This document shows, in pieces, positions 1-9,162 of a DNA stretch of 55,214 bases. The DNA is from an uncultured Opitutales bacterium (GTDB taxonomy: Bacteria; Verrucomicrobiota; Verrucomicrobiia; Opitutales; UBA2995): positions 1-55,214 of the forward strand of contig CALJGU010000069.1 of NCBI GenBank assembly GCA_938075565.1, written 5' to 3'. The notes beneath the pieces were generated by a model. That model was given only the letters and a program-made list of their open reading frames with translations, was not told where the DNA came from and made no database searches. Each line of letters begins with the position of its first letter. Within the stretch, counting starts at the first letter, position 1. Position numbers and translations under genes: made by a program.

Positions 1-1409
1 TCATCCCACGATCCGAACTCAGCCTCATAGGAACGTTTCTTACGTCGTTCGATGAAGCCGCCTACAATGATAGCCGCCTCATAGAGAAGGATCATAGGAC
101 CTGCCATCAAACCTTGCGTTATCGGATCTGCCGTCGGCGTAATAAACGCGGCCAGAATAAAGATAATTACAATAGCATACCGCCTGAACTGTTTGAGCAT
201 AGCGACGGATAAAATGCCGACATAGACCAAGATAGTAATAACCAGGGGAAACTCAAAGCTGAGCCCGATTCCAAGTACCATCCAGATTAACAAGCTCATG
301 TAGCGGTCCGCAGCCCAAACAAGGCTGAAACCGAGAAGCTCGTTCAGGTAGATCGATACATTCAGAGCTGAAGGCACCAGCACCATATAGCTAAATACGC
401 AACCGACGCTGAAAAGCATCAATGCGACAAAAGCTCCCGGCAATAGGGTTCGCCGTTCTTTTTTGTTTAAACCGGGTGCAATAAAGGAGGATGCAAAATA
501 CAGAATAAAAGGAGACGCCAAAGCAATCCCTCCCAAAAATCCCAGTTGAAGCAAAAATGAGAAAACCCCGAAAGGCGAAGTCGTTACCAGCGCTTCTGTA
601 ACACCATGGTTCGCCATGGCTTTTTCTACTGGGGTTCTAAGCAAACTGGTAATCTGTTGGAAAAATACCGCTACGAGAATAAAGGCTGCTAAGAATGCTG
701 CAGCAGATTTAAATAGTACGACTCGGAGCTCCTCAAGGTGCTCAAGAAAGGTCATGTGCCCTTGCTCAATCGCATCATCCAATGCGGCAACATCTTCATC
801 TTCGTGCACCTCAAGTTCGGTCACACTTTTTTCTACCTGACTGGCAAGCGCTGTCTCTTCTTCACCATGGTAGTACTCATCGTGGTATCCATCGCCATGA
901 TAATCATGATCGTCGTCCCAATGACTGTAGCCGTCATCTCCATCATGGTGGTAATCTGAGCCATCTTGCCCGGAAGCAGCATCCTCGTCCTTAGATTCTT
1001 TCTGATCCTCTTCAGAGTCAGCCTCATCCGTGGTGTCATTTTCCTCCTCAGAGCCCAACTCTGGCTCTTCGCCGGATTCGGCATCCTTCGCCTCTTCACT
1101 CCTAGGCTCGAGACCATCTTCTTGGCCTACATCCTCGGTATCTTCAGGTATAAACTCCGATTCTTCATCCTCGTCAGGCTCAACAGATTCGTCCTCCAAA
1201 TCCTCAGCAGGATCGGAATCTTCAGCCTCCACTGTCTCACCTTCCTCAGAAGCATCCGCACCATCTTGCGGTACAAGCTCACCTTCTAAGGAAAACTCCT
1301 CCTGCTCTGAATGCGATGACTCATCACCCATCTTAGAGGGCTCCTCAGGGCCTTCATCCGGGGTCAAATCTTCGTCCTCATCGGGACTCTTTTTTCCGTC
1401 GTCTTCCAT
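1..1409 (-). CDS. tatC: Sec-independent protein translocase TatC with long acidic N-terminal extension (3' end cut by window edge)
   Basis: TatC is the multispanning inner-membrane receptor that recognises twin-arginine signal peptides. 469 codons are visible and no stop is reached before base 1. The family signature MTFLEHLEELR starts at residue 219, followed by several hydrophobic helices and the conserved ITPTADPITQ segment before the last helices (PMILLYEAAIIVG). Residues 1-218 are not part of the usual TatC. They are almost all Glu/Asp/Ser/Pro, followed near residues 160-190 by a stretch rich in His, Tyr, Asp and Gly. The ATG at 1409 is the first in the open frame. A start at residue 219 (base 755) would give a normal-length TatC, so the extension rests on the open frame and its strong composition. 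A Tat substrate, the exported adenosine deaminase at 15752-17362, is in this window. Confidence 0.9.
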   Translation of the reverse strand, partial: MEDDGKKSPDEDEDLTPDEGPEEPSKMGDESSHSEQEEFSLEGELVPQDGADASEEGETVEAEDSDPAEDLEDESVEPDEDEESEFIPEDTEDVGQEDGLEPRSEEAKDAESGEEPELGSEEENDTTDEADSEEDQKESKDEDAASGQDGSDYHHDGDDGYSHWDDDHDYHGDGYHDEYYHGEEETALASQVEKSVTELEVHEDEDVAALDDAIEQGHMTFLEHLEELRVVLFKSAAAFLAAFILVAVFFQQITSLLRTPVEKAMANHGVTEALVTTSPFGVFSFLLQLGFLGGIALASPFILYFASSFIAPGLNKKERRTLLPGAFVALMLFSVGCVFSYMVLVPSALNVSIYLNELLGFSLVWAADRYMSLLIWMVLGIGLSFEFPLVITILVYVGILSVAMLKQFRRYAIVIIFILAAFITPTADPITQGLMAGPMILLYEAAIIVGGFIERRKKRSYEAEFGSWD

Positions 1410-1500
1410 TTAAAAACGAACCAGAAAACAGTTTGAAATGAAAACGGCAACCCCCGAGTTGCTAGGGACATACATTACTCTCACCATGCTTCCTTAACCG

Positions 1501-1529
1501 TTGACAGAAAAACTTCCATTGGTTCAATT
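1501..1529 (+). promoter_or_regulatory. Candidate promoter of ppdK
   Basis: A perfect TTGACA (1501-1506) is followed after 17 bases by TCAATT (1524-1529), which matches the -10 consensus at only three positions. A 7-bp stem (TCTCGGA/TCCGAGA) lies downstream in the leader. The -35 box is the only strong part. Confidence 0.3.
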
Positions 1530-1595
1530 GCGCCCTTTCTCTCGGACTTGGAGGTTCTCCGAGAAACGCTTTCAACACTAAAATACATATACGAC

Positions 1596-4382
1596 ATGGC
1601 TAAAAAAGTCAGTAAGAAGCAAGTTAGAAAACCTAAACGCGCAACCAAAACTGCAAGAAAACCAAAAGCAGCCAAATACGTCTACTCTTGGGGCGGCGGC
1701 AAAGCGGATGGTAACGGCTCTATGAAAGCCCTCTTGGGCGGTAAAGGTGCCAACCTAGCAGAGATGGACCGTATAGGTCTCCCTGTTCCTGCCGGATTTA
1801 CCGTTACGACGGAAGTCTGCACCTCCTACTACGATAACAATCGTCAGTACCCAGCCGGTCTCCAAGACCAGATAGTGCAGGGCATCAAAAAGATTGAGAG
1901 AGTCATGGGCACCAAGTTTGGTGACTCTAAGAAATTCCCACTGCTTGTGGCTGTTCGTTCCGGAGCACGTGACTCCATGCCGGGTATGATGGATACCATC
2001 CTCAACCTAGGCTTGAATGACGAAACTGTTCAGTCACTGGAGAATGCAACCGGCAACCCACGCTTTGCCTGGGATTGTTACCGTCGCTTTATTCAAATGT
2101 ATGGTGACGTTGTTATGGGAGTTCAAAAACTTCCAAGCGAAGACCATGATCCATTTGAACTGATCATTGAGCACGCTAAGGCAGACCTTCTCGGAGATTC
2201 CGACGCAGAAGACACCGAATTTACAGCTGATCACCTGAAAGAAGTGATCGCTCGTATGAAGAAGCTCGTAAAGGACCGCACCGGACAAGATTTCCCAAGC
2301 GACCCATGGGAGCAGCTTGATGGAGCTGTTAGCGCTGTATTCGGTTCCTGGATGAATGACCGTGCGATTGTTTATCGCCGCAAGTACAACATCCCTGCCG
2401 AATGGGGCACCGCGGTTAACGTTCAAGCCATGGTATTTGGTAACACTGGAGAAAACTCTGGATCAGGTGTATCTTTCACCCGCGACCCTGCCACCGGTGA
2501 GAAGGTTCTCTACGGTGAGTTCCTCATGAACGCTCAAGGTGAAGACGTAGTAGCCGGTGTTCGCACACCAGACGCTGTTGCAGAACTTGAAAAAGTACAG
2601 CCTGCTTCCCTGAAAGAACTGAAACGCATCTGCAAAGTGCTCGAAAAGCACTTCAGCGATATGCAGGATTTCGAGTTCACCATCCAGGAAGGCAAGGTCT
2701 TCATGCTGCAAACACGTAACGGTAAGCGCACAGGTGTAGCTGCTGTTCGTATCGCATGCGAAATGGTGAAAGAAAGACTCATCAACTGGAAGACTGCTGT
2801 TACTCGCGTTCCAGCTGACCAGCTCGAACAAGTGCTTGCACCTATTTTCGATACCGCTGCCGTTAAAGCTGCTACGCAAATCGCTAAGGGGCTTCCTGCA
2901 GGTCCAGGTGCTGCAACCGGACGCATTTACTTCAATGCTGAAAGAGCGGTTGAAGCAGCTGAAAAAGGACACCGCGTCCTACTCGTTCGTGTTGAGACTT
3001 CTCCGGAAGATCTACGCGGAATGATCGCTGCTGACGGTATCCTAACCGCACGTGGTGGTGTATCTTCACACGCTGCACTCGTTGCCCGCCAAATGGGTAA
3101 GATCTGCGTTTGTGGAGCCGCCGAACTTCATATCGATTATGAAGATCGTACTTTGAAGGTTGGAAAGAGAACTTATCATGAAGATGATTTCCTTTCAATC
3201 GACGGAACTGCCGGGACGGTTTACGATGGAGAAGTAAGCACAGCTCCTTCCGAAGTCGTTCAAGGCCTCCTGAAGAATAACAAGAAGGCACAGAAGAGTG
3301 GCACTTACCAAAACTACACCAAGCTCATGGGCTGGTGCAAGAAGGTGACTCGCATGAGCGTTCGCACCAATGCGGATACTCCTGAGCAAACCACTCAAGC
3401 GATCGCATTCGGCGCAGAAGGTATCGGACTCACCCGCACAGAGCACATGTTCTTCGAAGGTGACCGTATCGACGCCATGCGAGAAATGATTCTTGCTGAA
3501 AACCTGAAAGCCCGTGAAAAGGCGCTCAAGAAGCTTCTCTCGCATCAGCGCAAGGACTTCTATGGCATCTTCAAGGCACTCAATGGCTTCCCCGCAACTA
3601 TCCGCCTACTGGACCCACCTTTGCACGAGTTCCTACCTCACACCAAGGAGCAGCAACTCGACCTTGCACACAAGCTAGGTATTCCTGTGGAAAAGATCAT
3701 GACACGCGTTCACGATCTCCACGAGTTCAACCCAATGCTTGGTTTCCGCGGCTGTCGTCTCGGAGTTATGTATCCCGAGATCACTCGTATGCAGGCCACT
3801 GCGATCCTCGAAGCTGCTGCACAAGCGCAGAAGCGAGGAATTAAGACCAAGCCCGAAATCATGATTCCGCTCGTAGGATTCAAGAAGGAGCTCGATCTGC
3901 AGGTAGCCATCGTTCACGAAGTCGCTGCTGATGTGAAGAAGCGCAAGAAACTACGCAAACTCGACTATCAAGTCGGAACCATGATCGAAGTACCACGTGG
4001 TGCATTGACCGCCGACGAGATTGCCAAAACAGCAGAGTTCTTCAGCTTCGGAACCAACGACTTGACCCAAACAACCATGGGTATGTCTCGCGATGATTCC
4101 GGTTCATTCCTCGGTGCCTACCAGGAAGAAGACATCATGTCGAAGAACCCGTTTGCTTCCATCGACCAGACCGGTGTTGGACAGCTTATGGAAATCGCCA
4201 TTGAGAAGGGCCGCTCCACCAACCCCGATATCAAACTCGGTATCTGCGGTGAACACGGTGGTGATCCTGACTCGGTTGCATACTGCCACAGAATCGGTCT
4301 GGCTTATGTATCCTGCTCGCCTTACCGCGTGCCGGTTGCTCGCCTAGCCGCTGCTCAGGCTGCACTCGAAGACGAAGCTTAA
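1596..4382 (+). CDS. ppdK: Pyruvate, phosphate dikinase
   Basis: This cytosolic enzyme interconverts pyruvate, ATP and phosphate with PEP, AMP and pyrophosphate. The 928-residue product has the full family order: an N-terminal ATP-grasp domain beginning [17 protein letters not shown], a central phosphohistidine domain with [12 protein letters not shown] (His about 492), and a C-terminal PEP/pyruvate barrel with [11 protein letters not shown] and [10 protein letters not shown] (Cys about 884). The catalytic residues are therefore present. The ATG at 1596 is chosen because the 16 residues of open frame upstream are unlike the family. It leaves a Lys/Arg-rich N-terminal tail of about 27 residues before the conserved start, which is unusual and could be a flexible nucleic-acid- or polyphosphate-contacting tail (inference). 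The gene stands alone, closed by a strong terminator. Confidence 0.97.
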   Translation: MAKKVSKKQVRKPKRATKTARKPKAAKYVYSWGGGKADGNGSMKALLGGKGANLAEMDRIGLPVPAGFTVTTEVCTSYYDNNRQYPAGLQDQIVQGIKKIERVMGTKFGDSKKFPLLVAVRSGARDSMPGMMDTILNLGLNDETVQSLENATGNPRFAWDCYRRFIQMYGDVVMGVQKLPSEDHDPFELIIEHAKADLLGDSDAEDTEFTADHLKEVIARMKKLVKDRTGQDFPSDPWEQLDGAVSAVFGSWMNDRAIVYRRKYNIPAEWGTAVNVQAMVFGNTGENSGSGVSFTRDPATGEKVLYGEFLMNAQGEDVVAGVRTPDAVAELEKVQPASLKELKRICKVLEKHFSDMQDFEFTIQEGKVFMLQTRNGKRTGVAAVRIACEMVKERLINWKTAVTRVPADQLEQVLAPIFDTAAVKAATQIAKGLPAGPGAATGRIYFNAERAVEAAEKGHRVLLVRVETSPEDLRGMIAADGILTARGGVSSHAALVARQMGKICVCGAAELHIDYEDRTLKVGKRTYHEDDFLSIDGTAGTVYDGEVSTAPSEVVQGLLKNNKKAQKSGTYQNYTKLMGWCKKVTRMSVRTNADTPEQTTQAIAFGAEGIGLTRTEHMFFEGDRIDAMREMILAENLKAREKALKKLLSHQRKDFYGIFKALNGFPATIRLLDPPLHEFLPHTKEQQLDLAHKLGIPVEKIMTRVHDLHEFNPMLGFRGCRLGVMYPEITRMQATAILEAAAQAQKRGIKTKPEIMIPLVGFKKELDLQVAIVHEVAADVKKRKKLRKLDYQVGTMIEVPRGALTADEIAKTAEFFSFGTNDLTQTTMGMSRDDSGSFLGAYQEEDIMSKNPFASIDQTGVGQLMEIAIEKGRSTNPDIKLGICGEHGGDPDSVAYCHRIGLAYVSCSPYRVPVARLAAAQAALEDEA

Positions 4383-4401
4383 TCGCAAGCGTCTCAATTT
4401 C

Positions 4402-4437
4402 AAAAAGCCCTTCCCAATTCGGGAAGGGCTTTTTTCT
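4402..4437 (+). terminator. Intrinsic terminator after ppdK
   Basis: A 14-bp stem, left arm 4402-4415 and right arm from 4421, closes a 5-base AATTC loop and runs into a T tract. The core is AGCCCTTCCC/GGGAAGGGCT. It sits 20 bases after the ppdK stop. Confidence 0.92.
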
Positions 4438-4498
4438 TTACGGCTTTGACTCTAACATCCATTTCATACGATTCAAACGGCACTGTGAGGACGCAGTT

Positions 4499-4547
4499 GC
4501 CCTACCTACTTTTCCCGAGATGGTAGGGCCATCGCATCCCTGCGATG
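4499..4547. repeat. Two adjacent hairpins upstream of hflX (REP-like)
   Basis: The first inverted repeat is GCCCTACC (4499-4506) with GGTAGGGC (4522-4529), 8 bp around a 15-base loop. It is followed directly by CATCGCA (4530-4536) and TGCGATG (4541-4547), 7 bp around TCCC. Neither is followed by a T run, so they are not terminators. I see no second copy in the window. They could be a REP-type element or structure in the hflX leader. Confidence 0.5.
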
Positions 4548-4582
4548 CCGCCGAATGACTCAAGAGATTCATTATTAGTCTG

Positions 4583-5866
4583 ATGTTTGACGTTAGAGAA
4601 AAGCCCAAGATGGTAGAGCGCGCGCTGTTGATCGGCGTGCGCATTGCTGGCAAGACGGAAGACAACACCGACAATCTCCTGATAGAATTGGCCGACCTGG
4701 TAAACACCTTGGAGATCAGTGCCATGGAATCCATGGTTATTACCATCAGGAAACCGCATCCTCATTTCTTTATCGGGAAAGGTAAGGCCTACGAGATCAT
4801 GGAGCACTGCAAAGAACAGGGTTATGACTGTATCGTGTTCGACGACGCATTGACTCCTGCTCAGCAACGCAATTGGGAAAGAGAATCCAAGCTCTGCGTC
4901 ATTGATCGCCAGGAAGTCATTCTGGATATTTTTGCCAACCGCGCTCAAACCAAGGAAGCCGTTCTTCAGGTTGGGCTTGCCAGAATGGTCTACAGCTTAC
5001 CTCGCCTCACACGCGCCTGGACTCACTTAAGCAGGCAACGTGGTGGTGGCACGAATATGCGTGGTCAGGGTGAGACTCAATTGGAGGCCGACCACCGAAT
5101 TGTCCACGATCGAATCGCGACTTTAAAAAAGAAACTCGTAGTCGTGCGTGCTCAACGTGAGACGCAGCGTAAGCGACGGATGAAAAAGCCAGTCCCGTCA
5201 GCCGCTATCGTCGGCTACACAAACGCCGGCAAGAGTTCACTCCTCAACTTGATCACAGGAGCCAACATTTTAGCGGAGGACAAACTTTTCGCCACCCTCG
5301 ATCCGACGACTCGACAGGTAATTTTACCCTCGGGTTTAAAACTCCTTCTCACAGATACGGTTGGATTTGTCCGCAAGCTTCCTCACAATTTAGTCGAGGC
5401 ATTCAAAGCCACACTCGAAGAAGCAGTTGTCGCGGACTTTCTTATCCACGTGCTAGATGTGTCCAGTCCAGAGGTAGAGAAACACGCAGAGACCACTCTC
5501 GACGTCCTCAAAGAATTAGGGGCCGATGAAAAACGAATCCTTACTGTTTTTAACAAGGTCGACATCTGCGACGACTCATTCGCCCTACAGAGATTGCAGG
5601 CACAATTTCCCGATGCGGAGTTCATCAGCGTTTTAGAAAATACAGGTACCGAGCAACTTATCCGCCGGATGGATGAAGCTTTGGAAACGGATTCCACCTT
5701 TGGCGAATACCTATTCCCCTTCGATCGCTACGACTTAATCTCCCAACTACACCAAGCAGGTTGCGTGAAGGAAGAAACTACCCGGGACGACGGCATCTAC
5801 ATCAGCGGGTTCATTTCCCCTGCCCTGGAACCACGTGTCTTGGAGTTCAAGTTGAGCGGGAAATAA
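4583..5866 (+). CDS. hflX: GTPase HflX
   Basis: HflX binds the 50S subunit and splits stalled or heat-damaged ribosomes in a GTP-dependent way. The 427-residue protein has the N-terminal HflX domain (VERALLIGVRI and IGKGKAYEI), the Gly-rich linker RQRGGGTNMRGQGETQLE (about residues 151-168) and a GTPase domain with GYTNAGKSS (211-219), DTVGF and NKVD. Length and domain order are normal. It follows a separate leader with two hairpins and is followed by the feo operon after about 80 bases, so it is probably transcribed on its own. The ATG at 4583 gives the expected family N-terminus. Confidence 0.95.
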   Translation: MFDVREKPKMVERALLIGVRIAGKTEDNTDNLLIELADLVNTLEISAMESMVITIRKPHPHFFIGKGKAYEIMEHCKEQGYDCIVFDDALTPAQQRNWERESKLCVIDRQEVILDIFANRAQTKEAVLQVGLARMVYSLPRLTRAWTHLSRQRGGGTNMRGQGETQLEADHRIVHDRIATLKKKLVVVRAQRETQRKRRMKKPVPSAAIVGYTNAGKSSLLNLITGANILAEDKLFATLDPTTRQVILPSGLKLLLTDTVGFVRKLPHNLVEAFKATLEEAVVADFLIHVLDVSSPEVEKHAETTLDVLKELGADEKRILTVFNKVDICDDSFALQRLQAQFPDAEFISVLENTGTEQLIRRMDEALETDSTFGEYLFPFDRYDLISQLHQAGCVKEETTRDDGIYISGFISPALEPRVLEFKLSGK

Positions 5867-5923
5867 GTAAAATCCGGATCTTTTAATTATTTCTTTCGGT
5901 CGTTCTTGACAAAACTTCATTCT

Positions 5924-5938
5924 TGAGAGTCATTCTCA
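5924..5938. promoter_or_regulatory. Fur-box-like palindrome before feoA
   Basis: TGAGAGT-C-ATTCTCA is a 7-1-7 inverted repeat with 6 of 7 arm positions paired, resembling the Fur core TGATAAT-N-ATTATCA. A TTGACA lies just upstream (5906-5911), so a bound repressor would cover the promoter. Iron-responsive control of feoAB fits the family's usual regulation. Confidence 0.6.
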
Positions 5939-5947
5939 ACTAGAATT

Positions 5948-6175
5948 GTGGCTAATTTACTTTCATTAAAGATCGGTCAGTCTGCACGGGTAACCCAAAT
6001 CCGTGCGGTAAACCATATAGACCAACGCATCCTGTCTCTGGGAATCGGAGCCGACGTGATTGTGAAAGTGTGTAAAGTGGCTCCACTGGGCGATCCTATC
6101 GCAGTGGAAGTGGACGGCGCTCAGATCGTCCTGCGCAAATCGGAAGCGCAAGGAATTCTGGTCGAGCCAGTATAA
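5948..6175 (+). CDS. feoA: Ferrous iron transport protein A
   Basis: FeoA is a small SH3-like cytosolic protein that associates with the FeoB iron pore. The 75-residue product shows the family pattern: an opening LLSLKIGQSARVTQI, a central LSLGIGADVIVKV, and an ending IVLRKSEAQGILVE. The start is a GTG; there is no ATG at the proper N-terminus. It is 11 bases upstream of feoB and directly behind a Fur-like palindrome, so the two are one iron-regulated operon. Confidence 0.9.
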   Translation: MANLLSLKIGQSARVTQIRAVNHIDQRILSLGIGADVIVKVCKVAPLGDPIAVEVDGAQIVLRKSEAQGILVEPV

Positions 6176-6186
6176 GTTTATACGCC

Positions 6187-8415
6187 ATGGAATCCGCCGT
6201 TTCACCAGCGCCTAAGCGCACCGTCCGCATCGCCCTAATCGGCAACCCAAACACAGGGAAGAGTACTCTTTTTAATAATTTGACCGGGCTTCGGCAGAGA
6301 ACCGGTAACTATCCCGGCGTAACCGTAAGCCGAAAGGCCGGGACCATGAAGCTAAGCAACAGCACGGCAGAGCTCATTGATTTGCCTGGCACATATAGCT
6401 TATCGGCACACTCGCCCGATGAACGCGTTGTTATCGACGTCCTGAACGGCCGCTTCACAGAAATAGGAAAACCAGACATCATACTCTTCGTCGCCGACGC
6501 GGCCAATCTTCGCCGAAACCTGTTTCTGGCATCCCAAATTGCCACTTTAAAGATCCCCATGGTCATGATCCTGAACCAGTGGGATTCAGTAGCACCATCG
6601 GGACAACAGATAGATCTCAACCTTTTAAAGGGACGCCTGAAAGTTCCAGTGATTCCAACCATTGGAACCAAGAACAAGGGTACCCTGGAGATCATCGAAG
6701 CAATCGAAAGACTTCTTGAAGAACCACAATTTCTTCCCGAAATTCATTGGCCCAAATCCATGGCATCGGCAGTCGATCACCTGAAAGCCAGTTTGCCCTG
6801 TGTTGGAAATGAATTACTCAGTGAAAGCGAAACCCATCGCCTACTATTTGACACGCACTCTGCAGAAGTCAGTCGACTCAAAGTAAGCGCAGACAAAGCC
6901 CGCAAAGAAGTTAAGACCGCGCGCGAATTTCTGCGTAAAGATGGAATGAACCCGTTGGTCGCTGAAGCCATGTTGCACTACCGCCATATCGATGGACTCA
7001 TCGGCGGCGTCGTATTAAAGGACGCACAGCTCGCCCATGGCGCAACAGAATCGATTGACCGTTTACTCCTACACCGAGGCTGGGGACTAGCTGCATTTGT
7101 CGGCATGATGTATGTGGTCTTCCAGGCTGTGTATTCCTGGGCAGGTCCCGTGATGGACATCATCGAAATGGGAAAAGTCTGGATTCAAGATCTTATTGGC
7201 CCTGCACTCGCAGGAACCCCGATGCTACAAAGCCTGATACTGGATGGAGTCATCGAAGGGGTCGGTGCCTTCCTGGTGTTTCTTCCCCAGATCCTCATTC
7301 TATTCGCATTTATCTCTCTACTCGAAGATAGCGGCTACATGGCACGCGCTGCGTTCATCATGGACAAACTGTTCAGTTGGTGCGGCCTGAATGGAAAAAG
7401 TTTTGTCCCTCTCCTTTCGAGCTACGCCTGCGCCATTCCGGGCATCATGGCGACTCGCACGATCGAGGATCCTAAGTCGCGATTGGCAACCGTGTTTGTT
7501 GCACCCTTCATGAGTTGTTCTGCTCGATTGCCCGTCTACATACTTTGCATAGGAGCATTCATCGAACCGGTGTACGGCCCATGGTGGGCTGGGTTCACCC
7601 TATTCGCCATGCACTTCCTCGGGCTCGCAGTAGCGGTCCCAACAGCTTGGGTAGTGACGCGCTTTGTTTTAAAAACAAAATCCCAGCCATTCGTCATGGA
7701 GCTGCCTAAGTACCGGGCTCCTCGCATGAAGGATGTTTTGTATCGCATGTGGCAGGCAGGTTGGGAGTTTATCCAAAAAGCAGGCACCATCATTTTCCTG
7801 ATAACCATCATCATCTGGGCCAGTCTTTACTTCCCTCGCTCGGACGACAAAGCAGCGGATTTCCAAGCTAGTTTTGTGGCAGAAAAAGTGACCGAAGGAA
7901 TCGGTAATGAAGCACAGGTGTTAGCCCTTCTAGAGGATGCCGATTCAGAGCTGGCTCATGAGTTCAATCTGTTCCTGGGTAGCTCACAAATCAACCAGAG
8001 CTACATGGGTCGCATCGGAAAAGCGATTCAACCAATTTTCGAACCAGCAGGATTCGACTGGAGAATTTCCATCAGCGTTCTGGCAAGTTATCCCGCTCGA
8101 GAAGTCATCATATCAACGCTAGGAATTATCTATAGCTTGGGTGGCGATGTTGACGAAGAAGACGGAAGCTTGCGCGCTGCATTGAAAAACAGTGAGTGGC
8201 AAGAGGGAGAAAAATCCAGCACCCCAATCTATACCGTTCCAGTCGTAATTGGGCTCATGGTATTTTTTGCCCTATGCTCTCAGTGCGGAGCAACCACCTC
8301 CATCATCGTCAAAGAAGCGGGATGGAAATGGGCGATCATTTCTTTTGTCTACATGACAGCTCTTGCCTGGATCGGCGCGGTGCTGTGTTACCAAGTCGGA
8401 ACCAATCTCTTTTAG
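6187..8415 (+). CDS. feoB: Ferrous iron transport protein B
   Basis: FeoB is the inner-membrane Fe(II) transporter gated by an N-terminal GTPase domain. The 742-residue protein starts with GNPNTGKST (G1, residues 19-27) and DLPGTYSL (G3). A helical spacer follows, then two Gate regions. The first has GYMARAAFIMD and the Ser/Cys-containing stretch around LLSSYACAIPG; the second has ASYPAREVI. A Cys pair (CSQCGATTS) precedes the last membrane helices. Length is typical for the FeoB family. It is preceded by feoA and followed 2 bases later by a small Cys-rich membrane protein, giving a three-gene feo operon. Confidence 0.97.
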   Translation: MESAVSPAPKRTVRIALIGNPNTGKSTLFNNLTGLRQRTGNYPGVTVSRKAGTMKLSNSTAELIDLPGTYSLSAHSPDERVVIDVLNGRFTEIGKPDIILFVADAANLRRNLFLASQIATLKIPMVMILNQWDSVAPSGQQIDLNLLKGRLKVPVIPTIGTKNKGTLEIIEAIERLLEEPQFLPEIHWPKSMASAVDHLKASLPCVGNELLSESETHRLLFDTHSAEVSRLKVSADKARKEVKTAREFLRKDGMNPLVAEAMLHYRHIDGLIGGVVLKDAQLAHGATESIDRLLLHRGWGLAAFVGMMYVVFQAVYSWAGPVMDIIEMGKVWIQDLIGPALAGTPMLQSLILDGVIEGVGAFLVFLPQILILFAFISLLEDSGYMARAAFIMDKLFSWCGLNGKSFVPLLSSYACAIPGIMATRTIEDPKSRLATVFVAPFMSCSARLPVYILCIGAFIEPVYGPWWAGFTLFAMHFLGLAVAVPTAWVVTRFVLKTKSQPFVMELPKYRAPRMKDVLYRMWQAGWEFIQKAGTIIFLITIIIWASLYFPRSDDKAADFQASFVAEKVTEGIGNEAQVLALLEDADSELAHEFNLFLGSSQINQSYMGRIGKAIQPIFEPAGFDWRISISVLASYPAREVIISTLGIIYSLGGDVDEEDGSLRAALKNSEWQEGEKSSTPIYTVPVVIGLMVFFALCSQCGATTSIIVKEAGWKWAIISFVYMTALAWIGAVLCYQVGTNLF

Positions 8416-8417
8416 CG

Positions 8418-8585
8418 ATGCTTACCTGGGATGCCATAATAGTTAGCTTGTTAGTACTTGGCGCAGCCACGTACTTGGGAATGCACTATTTCAAGAAATG
8501 GAAGTCACCGAAAGCTTGCGGCTCCGGAAGCTGTGGCTGCAGCCAACCCAATTCCAAACTGTTTTCCAAAAAGAAATCGCTTTAA
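8418..8585 (+). CDS. FeoB-associated small Cys-rich membrane protein
   Basis: This 55-residue protein has one membrane segment (AIIVSLLVLGAATYLGMHYF) and a Cys-containing tail, ACGSGSCGCSQ, matching the family of small Cys-rich proteins encoded after feoB. The start ATG is 2 bases after the feoB stop. Its role is not established; the Cys cluster may handle Fe(II) or sense redox state. Its 3' half overlaps the convergent rhombosortase-like gene by 95 bases. Family membership rests on position and layout. Confidence 0.8.
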   Translation: MLTWDAIIVSLLVLGAATYLGMHYFKKWKSPKACGSGSCGCSQPNSKLFSKKKSL

Positions 8586-9162
8586 AGAGCGCCACCGCAA
8601 CAAGGACTCCCAAGAGGTGAGAAAGCGGACTGGCTTCGACCCCTTCTCCAAAGTGAGATACGAAAAAGGTACCTCCCAAAACAGTCTCCATCACCGGCTT
8701 TAGAACACTCGTGACGAAGGCGAATCCCCACATTAGCAACAACGCGCTTTTCTTTTTTAAACGGCAGAAGCTCATAGCTTGCAAACAGATCGCCGCAAAC
8801 AAACTCATATCCAGGGCACTTAGTCCTCGATAGTAGTTCATGTCCGGCTGCAGAACCAACAAGGCCAGTGATATGGTCACCGGAGCCAATATAAGAACGC
8901 TTACCCATAAGCTTCTGCGCACCCATTCAAGAAACAGACCGCAGGCGAAAAAAACAACCACGTCCCACAAAAGATGCGCGGAGTTCCAATGAACAAAGTG
9001 CCCAGTAAACAAGCGCCAGTACTCTCCCTCAAGAATTAGCTCCCGGTCATACTGGAGTGCTGATGCAAAGGTATCGGGAAACAAAGCCAAAAAGCAGGCA
9101 GCTACCCCGATAACTCCACTTATCCAGGGTAGCTGCTTTGATTTATCTGCGACCTTTGACAT
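8491..9162 (-). CDS. rrtA: Rhombosortase-like rhomboid-family intramembrane serine protease
   Basis: Rhombosortases are rhomboid-type intramembrane proteases thought to cleave GlyGly-CTERM tails of surface proteins. The 223-residue product has several membrane segments and the landmarks YDRELILEGEYWRLFTGH (38-55), HWNSAHLLWD (58-67), YRGLSALD with likely nucleophile Ser115, and SHLLG with likely catalytic His182. The start ATG lies 20 bases inside the preceding gene, which suggests translational coupling. It is the last gene of a minus-strand run whose first member ends in a GlyGly-CTERM-like tail, a probable substrate. The GLSA box differs from the GLSG usual in the family, so an ordinary rhomboid remains possible. 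The 3' end overlaps the feo operon. Confidence 0.75.
   Translation of the reverse strand: MSKVADKSKQLPWISGVIGVAACFLALFPDTFASALQYDRELILEGEYWRLFTGHFVHWNSAHLLWDVVVFFACGLFLEWVRRSLWVSVLILAPVTISLALLVLQPDMNYYRGLSALDMSLFAAICLQAMSFCRLKKKSALLLMWGFAFVTSVLKPVMETVLGGTFFVSHFGEGVEASPLSHLLGVLVAVALFKAISFWKTVWNWVGCSHSFRSRKLSVTSIS

Noticed and set aside
1030-1413. Ser-rich open frame on the plus strand
   Set aside because: It is the antisense reading of the acidic, low-complexity part of the TatC extension. No ribosome site or protein family supports it.
2034-3917. Several minus-strand open frames across ppdK
   Set aside because: They are shadows of a highly expressed, well conserved gene on the plus strand and encode nothing recognisable.
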